Positions 43,563-53,353 of a stretch of 64,000 nt of DNA are shown here, in pieces (position 1 is the first letter of the stretch; each line of letters opens with the position of its first letter). Under the pieces are notes generated by a model. The model was not told the origin of the DNA and ran no database searches. It saw only the letters and a list, made by a program, of their open reading frames with translations. The DNA is from Pistricoccus aurantiacus. GTDB lineage: Bacteria; Pseudomonadota; Gammaproteobacteria; Pseudomonadales; Halomonadaceae. The stretch covers positions 1,488,001 to 1,552,000 of the forward strand of contig NZ_CP042382.1 in NCBI RefSeq assembly GCF_007954585.1, written 5' to 3'. Made by a program: the position numbers and the translations under genes.

Positions 43563-44873
43563 TCAGAAGTAGGTGAGTCCGATGGCGATGATCGCGCCGG
43601 TGATGAACAGCTGAATCAGGCAGAAGCCCATGATGTCCTTGGCCTTGAGCCCGGCGATGCCCAGCACCGGCAGGGCCCAGAAGGGCTGCAGCAGGTTGGT
43701 CCAGGCGTCGCCCCAGGCCACCGCCATGGCGACACGAGGGATATCCGCCCCCAGCGCTTCCGCCGCCGGCAGCATGACCGGTGCCTGCACCGCCCACTGG
43801 CCGCCCCCGGAAGGCACGAACAGGTTGACCACCCCGGCGCTGATGAAGGACCAGAACGGCAGGGTCTTTTCCGTGGCGAAGGAGACGAAGCCTTCGGACA
43901 GGGTTTCCGCCAGGCCGGACTGCACCATGATCGCCATGATACCGGCGTAGAAGGGGAACTGGAGGACGATGCCGGCACCGCCCTTGATCGCTTCATGCAG
44001 GCTGTTCAACAGCCGCCGCGGCGTGCGATGCAGCACGATGGCCAGGAACAGGAACAGGAAGTTGACCACGTTCAGGTTGAGGCCGCCGCCGCGCAGCAGG
44101 AAATGATCGAGCAGGAACAGAAGCCCGGGAATGCCCACCAACCAGGCCAGTATCTGGCTGTTTTCCAGGTGATCTGCCGGGCGGTTGATAGGTATGTGAA
44201 TATCCTGATCGTCCTGCAGTATCTCAGGATCGACGAAAACGCTTTCCGACTCCTTGGGCAGCATCAGGCGATTGACCAGGGGCACCGAGACGAACAGGCA
44301 GGCCAGCAGGGCAAGGTTGAAGAACGAGAAGATGGTCTCGCTGGTGCCGATGACACCGATCATCTCCACGGTGAAATGATCCTCCGTGGCGATGGTCAGC
44401 GGGATCGAGCCCGCCAGCCCACCGTGCCAGACCACGAAACCGGAATAGGCGCTGGCGATCAGCAGGCGGTAATCGACGCGAATCTGTCGCGCCAGCTCCT
44501 TGGCGAACAGCGCCCCCACCACCAGGCCGAAACCCCAGTTGATCCAGCTCGCCATCAGCGAGACCAGGGTCACCAGGATGATGGCGCTGCCCGGGTTCTT
44601 GGCCTTGCCGGCGACGAGCGCCAGAAAGCGCTTGACCGGCGGGGTGTTGGCCAGCATGAAGCCGGTGATCAACACCAGCAGCATCTGCATGGAAAAGGTC
44701 AGCAGGTTCCAGAACCCGTCGCCCCAGAAGCGCATCACCGCCAGCGGCGTCTGACGCTCCACCGCGATCGCCGCAATGGCGGCAATCAGCGTCAGCAGCA
44801 AGACGAAGATATAGGGATCCGGCAGGTAGCGCTCCACCAGCTTGACCGCAGGTCGCGACAGAAATCTGAGCAT
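43563..44873 (-). CDS. Short-chain fatty acid transporter (AtoE family)
   Basis: A 436-residue membrane protein with about twelve helices. The sequence PSGGGQWAVQAPVMLPAAEALG near residue 345 and NWGFGLVVGALFAKELAR near residue 120 are typical of AtoE-type carriers. It is predicted to take up short-chain acids such as acetoacetate or butyrate. Companion ato catabolic genes are not adjacent; the preceding thioesterase is downstream on the same strand but 117 bases away. Confidence 0.9.
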   Translation of the reverse strand: MLRFLSRPAVKLVERYLPDPYIFVLLLTLIAAIAAIAVERQTPLAVMRFWGDGFWNLLTFSMQMLLVLITGFMLANTPPVKRFLALVAGKAKNPGSAIILVTLVSLMASWINWGFGLVVGALFAKELARQIRVDYRLLIASAYSGFVVWHGGLAGSIPLTIATEDHFTVEMIGVIGTSETIFSFFNLALLACLFVSVPLVNRLMLPKESESVFVDPEILQDDQDIHIPINRPADHLENSQILAWLVGIPGLLFLLDHFLLRGGGLNLNVVNFLFLFLAIVLHRTPRRLLNSLHEAIKGGAGIVLQFPFYAGIMAIMVQSGLAETLSEGFVSFATEKTLPFWSFISAGVVNLFVPSGGGQWAVQAPVMLPAAEALGADIPRVAMAVAWGDAWTNLLQPFWALPVLGIAGLKAKDIMGFCLIQLFITGAIIAIGLTYF

Positions 44874-44939
44874 GATGTTGTCCTTGTTGGTATTAACATT
44901 GGAACTGGATTCAAGCTAACCGAAATCGTCGTGCTACGA

Positions 44940-46268
44940 CTATCGACCTTGGTCAACGTTGAAGGCCCAGCGAGTCTTTCGATAATGGCGATAATAGACG
45001 ATCAGGATGGCGGAGCGGGTCAGGAAGAAGGCGCTGAAGGAAAGCCACAGCCCGTGATTGCCCAGGGGCTGGGTCAGCCACCACAAGGGCAGATATACCC
45101 CCAGTCCGACGAAGATGCTGTTGCGCATTTCCCGAATGGCGGTAGCGCCGATGAATACCCCGTCCAGCAGATAGCTCCATACCGCGATCAAGGGCAGGGC
45201 GATGACCCAGGGCAGGTAGGTTGCCGCCGTGTCGCGTACCGGCGGCAGGTCCGTCAGCAGCGCAATCACGCCATTGCCGAAGACGGCGAAGGCCAGGGTG
45301 GCGATGCCCGCCGCAAGCAGCGAAAAGCGCGCCGCGCCGCGCACCGACTCGGCGAATCTTTCCCAGTCGCGCCGCCCCACCGCATGCCCGACCAGCGCCT
45401 CCGCCGCCTGGGCGAAGCCGTCCAGGGCGTAGGAGGTCAGCATGATGAACTGCAGCAGCACCGCGTTGGCGGCCAGCACCGTATCCCCCTGGTCCGCTCC
45501 CTGAGCGGTAAAGAACGCCATGGCGAACAGCAGACCCAGGGTGCGCAGAAACAGCTGGGCGTTGACCTGAAAAAGCTCCCCGTAGGCTTTGATGTTCGCC
45601 AGCCGCTCCCGTAGGAAATGCCCGGAAAGCCGTCCCAGCTGGCGCAGTACCAGCAGGCCGCCTGCCAGCAGGGCAGTGTAATCGGCGATTACCGTGGCCC
45701 AGGCCACGCCGTCGCTGGTCATGCCCAGACCCACCACGAACCACAGGTCGAGAACGATGTTGACGCTGTTGGTCAGCACCAGGATGAAGAGTGTGATTCG
45801 GGAATTCTGCTGGCCGAGAAACCAGCCGAGAATGGCGTAGTTGGCCAGTACCGCCGGCGCGGAAAGGAGACGGATATGGGCGTATTCCCGCGCCAGTTCC
45901 GTGGCCGCCGGACTGCCGTCCAGCAGCCGCAGACCAAGCTCGATCAACGGCGAGGCGAGCAGAATCAGGGCAAGGCCGATCCCCAGTGCCATCAGCAGCG
46001 CCTGGCCCAGTAGATTCTTCACCTCGCCATCGCTTTCCCGTCCCACCGCCTGGGAAGTCAGGCCGGTGGTGCCCATGCGCAGGAAACCGAATCCCCAGTA
46101 GAGAAAACTGAACAGCGTCGCCCCCAGGGTCACCGCCGCCAGATAGCGGGAATCCGGCAGATGCCCCACCACCGCCGTATCCACCAAGCCCAGCAGCGGC
46201 ACGGTGATATTCGACAGGATGATCGGCCAGGCCAGTTGCCAGATGCGCGTGCGGGATGAGTGGCTCAA
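44940..46268 (-). CDS. MATE-family efflux transporter (DinF-like)
   Basis: A 442-residue membrane protein with twelve helices in two related halves. WPIILSNITVPLLGLVDTAVVGHL at the N-terminus and FRMGTTGLTSQAVGRE-like sequence (GFLRMGTTGLTSQAVGRESD) are typical of the DinF branch. It exports cationic drugs or oxidised metabolites using Na+ or H+. It is divergent from the porin gene at 46397. Confidence 0.9.
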   Translation of the reverse strand: MSHSSRTRIWQLAWPIILSNITVPLLGLVDTAVVGHLPDSRYLAAVTLGATLFSFLYWGFGFLRMGTTGLTSQAVGRESDGEVKNLLGQALLMALGIGLALILLASPLIELGLRLLDGSPAATELAREYAHIRLLSAPAVLANYAILGWFLGQQNSRITLFILVLTNSVNIVLDLWFVVGLGMTSDGVAWATVIADYTALLAGGLLVLRQLGRLSGHFLRERLANIKAYGELFQVNAQLFLRTLGLLFAMAFFTAQGADQGDTVLAANAVLLQFIMLTSYALDGFAQAAEALVGHAVGRRDWERFAESVRGAARFSLLAAGIATLAFAVFGNGVIALLTDLPPVRDTAATYLPWVIALPLIAVWSYLLDGVFIGATAIREMRNSIFVGLGVYLPLWWLTQPLGNHGLWLSFSAFFLTRSAILIVYYRHYRKTRWAFNVDQGR

Positions 46269-46396
46269 CGAATGTCCTTGATGGTGGTTCTTGAGAGTGG
46301 CAAAACCTCTCGGGTTGCCTAAGGTAATACAGGAGGCTGTATTTCAGGCAGCGTCACACAAGAATCGGTCGACATAAAAACAGGGATGCTTTTCTC

Positions 46397-47782
46397 ATGA
46401 AAACAAGGCGTCAAGTTGCCTGGCTGGTTTGCTGCTCGCCGGCGTTGTCCTTTCCCGCCTACGCCGCCGTGACCGATATCGGCTATGTGGACGCCGGTAT
46501 CAAGCCGCTTTCCTCGGAGCATACCTTCTTTGAAAGCGTCGATGGGCGCGTGCGTCTCAAGTGGGGCCTGTCGCTCTTTGCCGCCGGCATTGTTACCGAT
46601 GACGTCAATTTCGGCTACGACCGCAGCATCGACGGCGCCGCGCCGACCCAGAAGAGTCCCGCCTGGTGGGAGGCCGCGGCCAAGCCCGGGGTGCTGGGGG
46701 AATGGGATATCCAAGGCGGCGGCACCCTGTTCGGCGGGGTACAGGGCAGCTTCGCCATGACCCGCGGCAGCCGCTACGGCGACGCCGCCGGCGCCACCCC
46801 CGGGCACCCGGAAAACGGTCGCCTCGACCGCGCCTACCTGGGCTGGCGAAGCGGCGGGCTGTGGGCGGATACCCTGGGCGAAGATGCCCTGACCCTTTCC
46901 CTGGGCCGCCAGAAATTCATCTTCGGCGACGGCTTTCTCGTCGGCGATGGCTATACCGACCTCGGCAAGTACGCCGGCTATTATATCGGCCCCAGCGAGG
47001 CGTTCGAGGAAACCGCGGTGGCTTCCCTCGATACCCGCGGCTGGCACGGCGATCTCTTCTATCTGAAAGCGGATCAGTACGTCAGCGGCGGACCGGACAA
47101 CGAAACCAGCCTCAACGGGGTCAACATCGATTATACCTGGGGTGAGCGCGCCAAGGTCGGCGCCGCCTACCTGAATCTCTACGACAGCGATATCGCCACC
47201 CGGGACGGCATGGAGGTCTACAACCTGCGGGCCAAGGGCGTTCCGCTGGCGCATGTGCCCAATCTATCCCTCGGCGGGCAGTGGGTGCATCAGGACAACG
47301 ACGATGAGGGTATCGACGAAGACGGCTGGTACGCGCAACTGACCTATACCTTCGAAAATGCTCCCCTGCGGCCTCAACTGGCCTACCGTCGCGCGGAGTT
47401 CAGCGAAAACTACGATACGCTCTTCTACGACTTTGCCGGCGGCTGGGGCAACTGGTTCATGGGAGAGATCGTCGGCGAGTACATGCTGTTCAACAGCAAC
47501 CTCGAGATCGACATGGTCAAGGCGTCGATCCAGCCTCGGGACGACCTGGAAACCGGCCTGATCGGCTACCGTTTTCGCTATCACGATACCCAGGCGGCAG
47601 GCGCCACGGATAGCGACTTCGCCAAGGAACTCAATCTCTACGCGGACTGGACGATCACCGAGAAGCTCTCGCTTTCCGCCGTCTACGCCGTGGCCTTCCC
47701 AGACGACGGCGCCAGTGAACGCTTCATGGGCAACGACGAGACCGCCCAGCTATTCGAGCTCTATGCGTTCTACCGCTTCTAG
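46397..47782 (+). CDS. Outer membrane beta-barrel, alginate-export-like porin
   Basis: A 461-residue protein with a signal peptide (to about residue 24, AYAAVTD) and alternating amphipathic strands throughout, ending in YAFYRF, a C-terminal aromatic signal for the barrel assembly machinery. Segments such as LSLGRQKFIFGDGFLVGDG and DMVKASIQPRDDLETGLIGYRFRYHD are typical of the alginate export family of porins. The family includes channels for many anionic or neutral solutes, so the name does not imply alginate. Ribosome binding site AGGGAT lies about ten bases upstream. Confidence 0.78.
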   Translation: MKTRRQVAWLVCCSPALSFPAYAAVTDIGYVDAGIKPLSSEHTFFESVDGRVRLKWGLSLFAAGIVTDDVNFGYDRSIDGAAPTQKSPAWWEAAAKPGVLGEWDIQGGGTLFGGVQGSFAMTRGSRYGDAAGATPGHPENGRLDRAYLGWRSGGLWADTLGEDALTLSLGRQKFIFGDGFLVGDGYTDLGKYAGYYIGPSEAFEETAVASLDTRGWHGDLFYLKADQYVSGGPDNETSLNGVNIDYTWGERAKVGAAYLNLYDSDIATRDGMEVYNLRAKGVPLAHVPNLSLGGQWVHQDNDDEGIDEDGWYAQLTYTFENAPLRPQLAYRRAEFSENYDTLFYDFAGGWGNWFMGEIVGEYMLFNSNLEIDMVKASIQPRDDLETGLIGYRFRYHDTQAAGATDSDFAKELNLYADWTITEKLSLSAVYAVAFPDDGASERFMGNDETAQLFELYAFYRF

Positions 47783-48180
47783 GCGGTGCCGGTGGGCGCT
47801 CGAATAAAAAAGACCCCGGGATCAACCGGGGGCAGGGATCGAAAAAGGGTGTAGCTGAATAGACCAACTCATAAAGTAACTTAATATTACAAAATATACA
47901 AAAGATTACTTTACCGGGGTTAATCAAACTTCTCGAACGATTTTTAGCGGTGAAGGTGTGAGCTAGGCAGGGCAAGAATCGCGCTGATTGGAATGCTGCT
48001 GACGTGAACGGTAACGCTAGGCACGCCGGCGATGGCGGAGGCGTTGATCAAGACCTTAACGTAAGCGACCTTTCGGCGTTGCCTGGGGTGTGCAGGAAGC
48101 AAGCGTGAGGATGAGCTATAGAAAGACGTTCATGATTCGTCGCCCTGCGGGGCGAGGCAAACAGAAGAGACGCTGAGGAG

Positions 48181-48188
<8 letters not shown>
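47783..48188. other. 406-base intergenic region with an orphan minus-strand terminator
   Basis: No protein gene is supported. It contains the terminator at 47805-47831 (minus strand), an AT-rich stretch at 47870-47950, a perfect hairpin TCGCCC-TGCG-GGGCGA at 48140-48155, and the GC hairpin overlapping the ferredoxin stop codon. A small RNA on the minus strand is possible. Confidence 0.45.
47805..47831 (-). terminator. rho-independent terminator on the minus strand
   Basis: On the minus strand CCCCGG-TTGATC-CCGGGG is followed by TCTTTTTTATT. The nearest minus-strand gene upstream ends more than 350 bases away, so it may end an unannotated small transcript. Confidence 0.7.
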
Positions 48189-48446
<258 letters not shown>

Positions 48447-48467
48447 TCAAATGACTGAGCAATATAC

Positions 48468-48959
<492 letters not shown>

Positions 48960-50918
48960 TCAGTCGATGGAGCCGAAGGGGTTGTCGACGGATAGGGAAA
49001 CCGCGCGAGCATAGCCCGGAATATGAATGGCGTCCGCGCCGACCTCGAGTTCCGGTCCTTCCAGCACGCCCTCGCCGAAGCGATAGATGGTATGGAAACG
49101 GCCGCGATCCGCCTGCTGCTCGTAGTGACGGGCTATTTCGCGGGTCTTTTCCCGGCGCTGCTTCCAATCGTTCACTTTGGATTGACCGTGACGCTTGACC
49201 AGGAGCCTTTCCGTCACCTGGGGGGAAATGACCACGCCGGTGGCATTGTTGCCGCCGAACCCCTTGGCATTGATCAGAGCGGCGTCCGCGCTGAAAGCTA
49301 GTGGGTGCTGGAAAAAGTACAGCCTTTGCGCGTGCACGTCGTCCGCCACTTCATCCAGGGTAGGAATGCCCGGCAGCCAGCCGTGGGCGAAGCTGCCCAG
49401 GGCGCTGGCCAGTTGATCCCCGGCGGCGCTGCCCTGAGAGTGGCCAACGAAGGCCTTGATCGCCACCACAGGCCAGGCGTCGACGTTATTTGCTTTGGCG
49501 ACCTGGTCGAAGACATGGGATTCCGTGGCGCGGTTCTTGGGGGTGCTGGTGCCGTGGGCATGCAGGTAGCTACGCTCCCGCAGCGCCTGCTCACCCAGCA
49601 GGCTACGGGTCAGCGCCGCCGCCTTGCCCAGGGTGATGTAGTTGCCGATACCCGGGGCGGAAATCGAGCGCTTCCAGCCGTCCGCGTTGGTATAGACGCC
49701 GGGCACCGCGCCAAGAATATCCGCACCGATTTCCAGGGCCAGGTCGTCGTCCATCAATAGAACGAACTGGCTGGCCTCGGCGATAGTGAAGCCGCAGTTG
49801 CGGGCGAAGGGTCGGCAGGCGCGCTGATAGTCCGCGTCCGTCAGCAGGGTCAGCGCATCCAGCGCCTTGAGGCTGGCATCGTCTGCCAGGGCGCCCATGG
49901 TACGGAAGCCCTCGATGATCTCCGGGGTGATCGGCGCGTCCGCGGTTCCCACCATCACCACCCGGCGACGCCCGGAAACGATATCGTCGACCCCCAGGCG
50001 CAGATTGTACAGGAAGGTCGCGCAGGCCCCCTGCATGGTACCGGTAGTGCCGACGCTGCCCAGCACGTAGGCGTTGAGAAAATCTGCGGGCATCTGACCG
50101 TAGCCCAGGGGCATCTGCTTGGAGGTCGCCCGGTTGCCGGAAACGAAGCTCTTGAGCAGCCCGCCCCAGCCGTTGTCGTCGAGCTGGCCGATGGAGTTGC
50201 CCGCGTACACTGCGATGGCGTCCGGATCGAGCCGGCTGCTCAGGGCATCCCAGTCCAGGCCACTCTGGTTCAGACAGTCCGACACGCCGAAGATGGCCAT
50301 GGAAAGTCCGCGGGGGTGGTGGACGCTGTGATAGAGGGTTTCCGGGGCGAAACCGCTGGGCAGCTGACCGGCGGCCCGCACTTGCGCCTGACGACGCTCC
50401 GGCAGCATGACATCGAACTGTCCCGGCGGCACCGTGACCTCGACCCGCTGGCGATCGAGTTCGCGGACCTGCCAGTTCTCCGGGAGGGAGACAGGCAGCT
50501 GGCGGCGGCGCAGCATAAAGACCAGCGGCGCCTCGATGGCGAGCTGGGCATGGCGATTGGCGGCAATACCCACGTCGCCGAAGTGTGGATCCTCGATGCG
50601 CCGAATCAGCGAGTGATCGAGGATCTGCTGGCGATAACGCACGACAATTTCACGAGCATCCAGCGGCTGGCCCTCGGCATCCGTCCAGGTGCCGTCGTCC
50701 TGATGAATAACCAGGCGCATCATGGCGGCGAGACCGATCAGCATCGTGGCTTGATCGTCTCGATCCAGAACGTCTAACACCGTGCGACGATAGGCCTGAT
50801 GGCCCGAGGTTCTGCCGGCGGCATTGACGCCCCCCATGCCGACGATCACCGGTAGTTGTGACAAGCCGCGTACCTCGTTTTGCTGCGATGCCGGGTGCGG
50901 TGTTGCAGCCCCAGGCAT
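48960..50918 (-). CDS. fabY: Beta-ketoacyl-ACP synthase, FabY type
   Basis: A 652-residue condensing enzyme, much longer than FabB/FabF. The catalytic triad is visible: Cys in QGACATFLYN, His in LHAHGTSTPKN and His in FVGHSQGSAAGDQ. The long N-terminal domain and the length match the FabY synthase of Pseudomonas aeruginosa, which starts fatty acid synthesis with acetyl-CoA and malonyl-ACP. Start at MPGAATPH (50918), just after AAGGAATC. It sits immediately upstream of coaD, whose product is also needed for ACP-dependent metabolism. Confidence 0.9.
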   Translation of the reverse strand: MPGAATPHPASQQNEVRGLSQLPVIVGMGGVNAAGRTSGHQAYRRTVLDVLDRDDQATMLIGLAAMMRLVIHQDDGTWTDAEGQPLDAREIVVRYRQQILDHSLIRRIEDPHFGDVGIAANRHAQLAIEAPLVFMLRRRQLPVSLPENWQVRELDRQRVEVTVPPGQFDVMLPERRQAQVRAAGQLPSGFAPETLYHSVHHPRGLSMAIFGVSDCLNQSGLDWDALSSRLDPDAIAVYAGNSIGQLDDNGWGGLLKSFVSGNRATSKQMPLGYGQMPADFLNAYVLGSVGTTGTMQGACATFLYNLRLGVDDIVSGRRRVVMVGTADAPITPEIIEGFRTMGALADDASLKALDALTLLTDADYQRACRPFARNCGFTIAEASQFVLLMDDDLALEIGADILGAVPGVYTNADGWKRSISAPGIGNYITLGKAAALTRSLLGEQALRERSYLHAHGTSTPKNRATESHVFDQVAKANNVDAWPVVAIKAFVGHSQGSAAGDQLASALGSFAHGWLPGIPTLDEVADDVHAQRLYFFQHPLAFSADAALINAKGFGGNNATGVVISPQVTERLLVKRHGQSKVNDWKQRREKTREIARHYEQQADRGRFHTIYRFGEGVLEGPELEVGADAIHIPGYARAVSLSVDNPFGSID

Positions 50919-51174
50919 CGTGATTCCTTGGTATGACGAGGATGATAGCACCGGGGTTTGGCCCTCGTCATGCGAGCTCGCCTGGCCCCGCTTGAATAAG
51001 CTTTATCTGAATCGGCCTCATTCAAAGCAATCGGCTCGGTTCGTCAACGGGATAATGAGTTACACTTCGTTGCCTTACCCCTACACTTGAATGCCGCTTA
51101 CATTACTATGGCCTTGTTCATTATCCGCTGAATCGGAACCAATGAATCAGCGCCAATCCAAGGAGCCGAATGAT

Positions 51175-51825
51175 ATGCATGACACCACCCGTGAACTGAT
51201 CATCGTCGGGGCCAGCGGCCTGGGCAAAGTAGTCGCCTGGCTGGCAACTCGGTTGAACCTTTCGATTAAGGGATTTCTTGATGACAACAGCACCCTGACC
51301 GGGCAGCAGTTCGCTGGACTGCCGGTGCTGGGCACGATAGGGGACTGGACGCGGTACGACGACTGTCAGTTTCTGGTGGCGCTGGCAGCGCCGCGTATCA
51401 AGCGCCGGATCGTCGAGCGCATGCAGGAATCGGGATCGCCGCGTTTTGCCACCCTGATCGATCCCGCTGCGATAGTCGAGCCGGAGTTTAGCCAGGTGGG
51501 GGAGGGCAGCATCGTCTGCGCCGGGACTATTTTTGCGCCCGATGTGATTATCGGCAAGCACTGTGTCATCAACAAGCTATGCAGTATTGGCCACGACGTG
51601 GAGTTGCAGGATTATGTGACCTTGGCGTCCAATATCATGCTGGGTGGTCATGTGGTGGTGGAGCGGGGCGCGGAAATAGGTGCTACGACCTGCGTTCGCC
51701 AAGGTCTCACCATTGCCGGCGGCGTGATGGTGGGCATGGGCAGCGTGGTATGCAAGCCTACTGAATCAAACACTCTATACTTGGGCAGCCCCGCCAGACC
51801 GGTCAAGTCTCTCGACCCCTTCTGA
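51175..51825 (+). CDS. NeuD/PglD-like sugar O- or N-acyltransferase
   Basis: A 216-residue protein. The N-terminal Rossmann-like part starts ELIIVGASGLGKVVAWLA; the C-terminal part consists of hexapeptide repeats of a left-handed beta-helix (VGEGSIVCAGTIFAPDVIIG onward), ending in YLGSPARPVKSL, which is typical of the family. The start at MHDTTREL (51175) follows AAGGAG. It stands alone, not in a surface polysaccharide cluster, so its acceptor is unknown. Confidence 0.83.
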   Translation: MHDTTRELIIVGASGLGKVVAWLATRLNLSIKGFLDDNSTLTGQQFAGLPVLGTIGDWTRYDDCQFLVALAAPRIKRRIVERMQESGSPRFATLIDPAAIVEPEFSQVGEGSIVCAGTIFAPDVIIGKHCVINKLCSIGHDVELQDYVTLASNIMLGGHVVVERGAEIGATTCVRQGLTIAGGVMVGMGSVVCKPTESNTLYLGSPARPVKSLDPF

Positions 51826-51838
51826 TACGCCGTTTCTC

Positions 51839-52522
51839 ATGCAAGACAACTCCCGCCGCATCGTTACCAACCAGACCGGGCCGCATCGCGACCTGGTCAA
51901 GCGGGTTGTCCGCGCGCTGGAACATCCCCTGCGCAAGCCCGTTGCCGAGCATAGCCTGGCGGCTTTCCGGGAGGCGCAGCAGTGGCTGGCGCGGCAGGGC
52001 GGACCGCCGATTCTTGACGCGGGCTGTGGCGTGGGCCTGTCCACCCGGGCCCTGGCGAGACGTTTCCCCGATCGAGCGGTGATCGGCATCGATCGCAGCG
52101 CGGACCGGCTCTCCCGCCGACATGGCGAACCGCCGGGCAACGTCCTGCTGGTGCGGGCGGACCTGGTGGATTTCTGGCGACTGGCGCTGGACGCGGGCTG
52201 GCGACCGCGGCGTCATTACCTGCTCTATCCCAATCCTTACCCCAAGGCGTCGCATCTCAAGCAACGCTGGCACGGGCACCCGGTGTTTCCCACGCTCTTG
52301 GCGCTGGGCGGACGGTTGGAGCTGCGCTCCAACTGGCGGCTCTATCTCGAGGAGTTCGCCCTGGCAGCGGCTCGGGCGGGAGGCGGGACGGCCGAGGTTC
52401 AGCCTTTTGCGCCGCAGGGCGAGTACCTGACGCCCTTCGAGCGCAAGTATCACCAGAGTGGTCAGGCGCTGTGGCGGCTGGTGCTGGACTTGCCTCCTCG
52501 CGCCAGATACGACGAACGCTGA
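51839..52522 (+). CDS. TrmB-like SAM-dependent methyltransferase
   Basis: A 227-residue protein with the SAM-binding motif ILDAGCGVGLSTRALA (about residues 58-73) and YPNPYPKASHLKQRW, which corresponds to the FPDPWPKxxHxKRR segment of tRNA (guanine-N7) methyltransferase. It is shorter and more divergent than true TrmB, so either a paralogue or a related methylase is possible. It begins 13 bases after the acyltransferase gene, so the two are probably co-transcribed. Confidence 0.75.
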   Translation: MQDNSRRIVTNQTGPHRDLVKRVVRALEHPLRKPVAEHSLAAFREAQQWLARQGGPPILDAGCGVGLSTRALARRFPDRAVIGIDRSADRLSRRHGEPPGNVLLVRADLVDFWRLALDAGWRPRRHYLLYPNPYPKASHLKQRWHGHPVFPTLLALGGRLELRSNWRLYLEEFALAAARAGGGTAEVQPFAPQGEYLTPFERKYHQSGQALWRLVLDLPPRARYDER

Positions 52523-52574
52523 CCGACCGCGGCGAGCGTGGTATCTTGCCCGTCTCGCGACGGAGGAGGGGAAG

Positions 52575-52991
52575 ATGCGTTCCATCAAGGAGCGGCTGGT
52601 GCACAGCATATTGTTCGAAATCGGCGGCCTGGTCATCGTCACGCCGCTGGCGACCTGGCTGACCGGACATGGTTTTGGAGAGATGGGCATTCTGGCGTTC
52701 GCTGTCTCTACTTTCGCCATGATCTGGAATTTCGTCTGGAACAAGCTGTTCGACCGCTGGGTGCCGACTCGCCGGCGCACGCTTGTGCAACGTGTCGCCC
52801 AGACCTTCGGTTTCGAGCTGGGTATCCTGGTCATCACCCTGCCGGTGGTGGCCTGGTGGCTCGACATCGGTCTGGTCGAGGCCTTCTGGCTGGATCTCGG
52901 CTTCATGCTGTTCTTCATGTTTTATGCGCTGGTCTACAACACGAGTTTCGACAGGGTGGTGAGCCGCCGTCTGGAGCGGGAAGCTCGATGA
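52575..52991 (+). CDS. PACE-family (AceI-like) efflux protein
   Basis: A 138-residue membrane protein with four helices forming two repeated hairpins: MRSIKERLVHSILFEIGGL and QRVAQTFGFELGILVITLPV, each with the conserved Glu within the first helix, and FVWNKLFDRW/LVYNTSFDRVV at the second. These are the bacterial transmembrane pair motifs of PACE proteins, which export chlorhexidine and other cationic biocides or polyamines. A GGAGGAGGGGA region precedes ATG 52575. Its stop overlaps the SMR gene start by four bases. Confidence 0.9.
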   Translation: MRSIKERLVHSILFEIGGLVIVTPLATWLTGHGFGEMGILAFAVSTFAMIWNFVWNKLFDRWVPTRRRTLVQRVAQTFGFELGILVITLPVVAWWLDIGLVEAFWLDLGFMLFFMFYALVYNTSFDRVVSRRLEREAR

Positions 52992-53320
52992 TGGCGTATC
53001 TCTATCTCGCCGTGGCCATCATTGCCGAGGTGGCCGCCACCAGCGCGCTCAAGTCCTCCCAGGAATTCACCCGATTGTGGCCCAGCCTGCTGGTGGTAAC
53101 TGGCTATGCGCTGGCCTTCTACATGCTGACCCTTAGCCTGCGCACCCTGCCGGTGGGCATCGCCTATGCGATCTGGGCGGGGCTGGGCATCGTGCTGGTG
53201 GCCTTGATCGGGATCCTGGTGTACCGGGAAACTCCGGACTGGCCGGCGATCGTCGGCATGAGCATGATCGTCGGCGGCGTGGTGATCATTCAGTTGTTTT
53301 CCGACGTTTCGCCGCATTGA
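52988..53320 (+). CDS. SMR-family multidrug efflux protein (EmrE/QacE-like)
   Basis: A 110-residue protein with four helices. The conserved Glu is in YLYLAVAIIAEVAATSALK (Glu15), and GIAYAIWAGLGIVLVALIG is the third-helix signature of quaternary-ammonium-type SMR pumps. The start at ATGATG (52988) overlaps the PACE stop as ATGA, so the two efflux proteins are translationally coupled. Confidence 0.93.
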   Translation: MMAYLYLAVAIIAEVAATSALKSSQEFTRLWPSLLVVTGYALAFYMLTLSLRTLPVGIAYAIWAGLGIVLVALIGILVYRETPDWPAIVGMSMIVGGVVIIQLFSDVSPH

Positions 53321-53353
53321 TAATTGTCGTCTAATTAGAAAAGAAAGGTTTTT

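Noticed and set aside
43554-45614. Long + strand open frame of 686 codons
   Set aside because: It lies antisense to the AtoE and MATE genes, is rich in Gln, His, Arg and Gly as expected of a shadow frame in GC-rich DNA, and has no recognisable domain.
47724-47975. 83-codon minus-strand frame after the porin
   Set aside because: It runs through the terminator hairpin and into the porin gene; the sequence is not protein-like and has no ribosome binding site.
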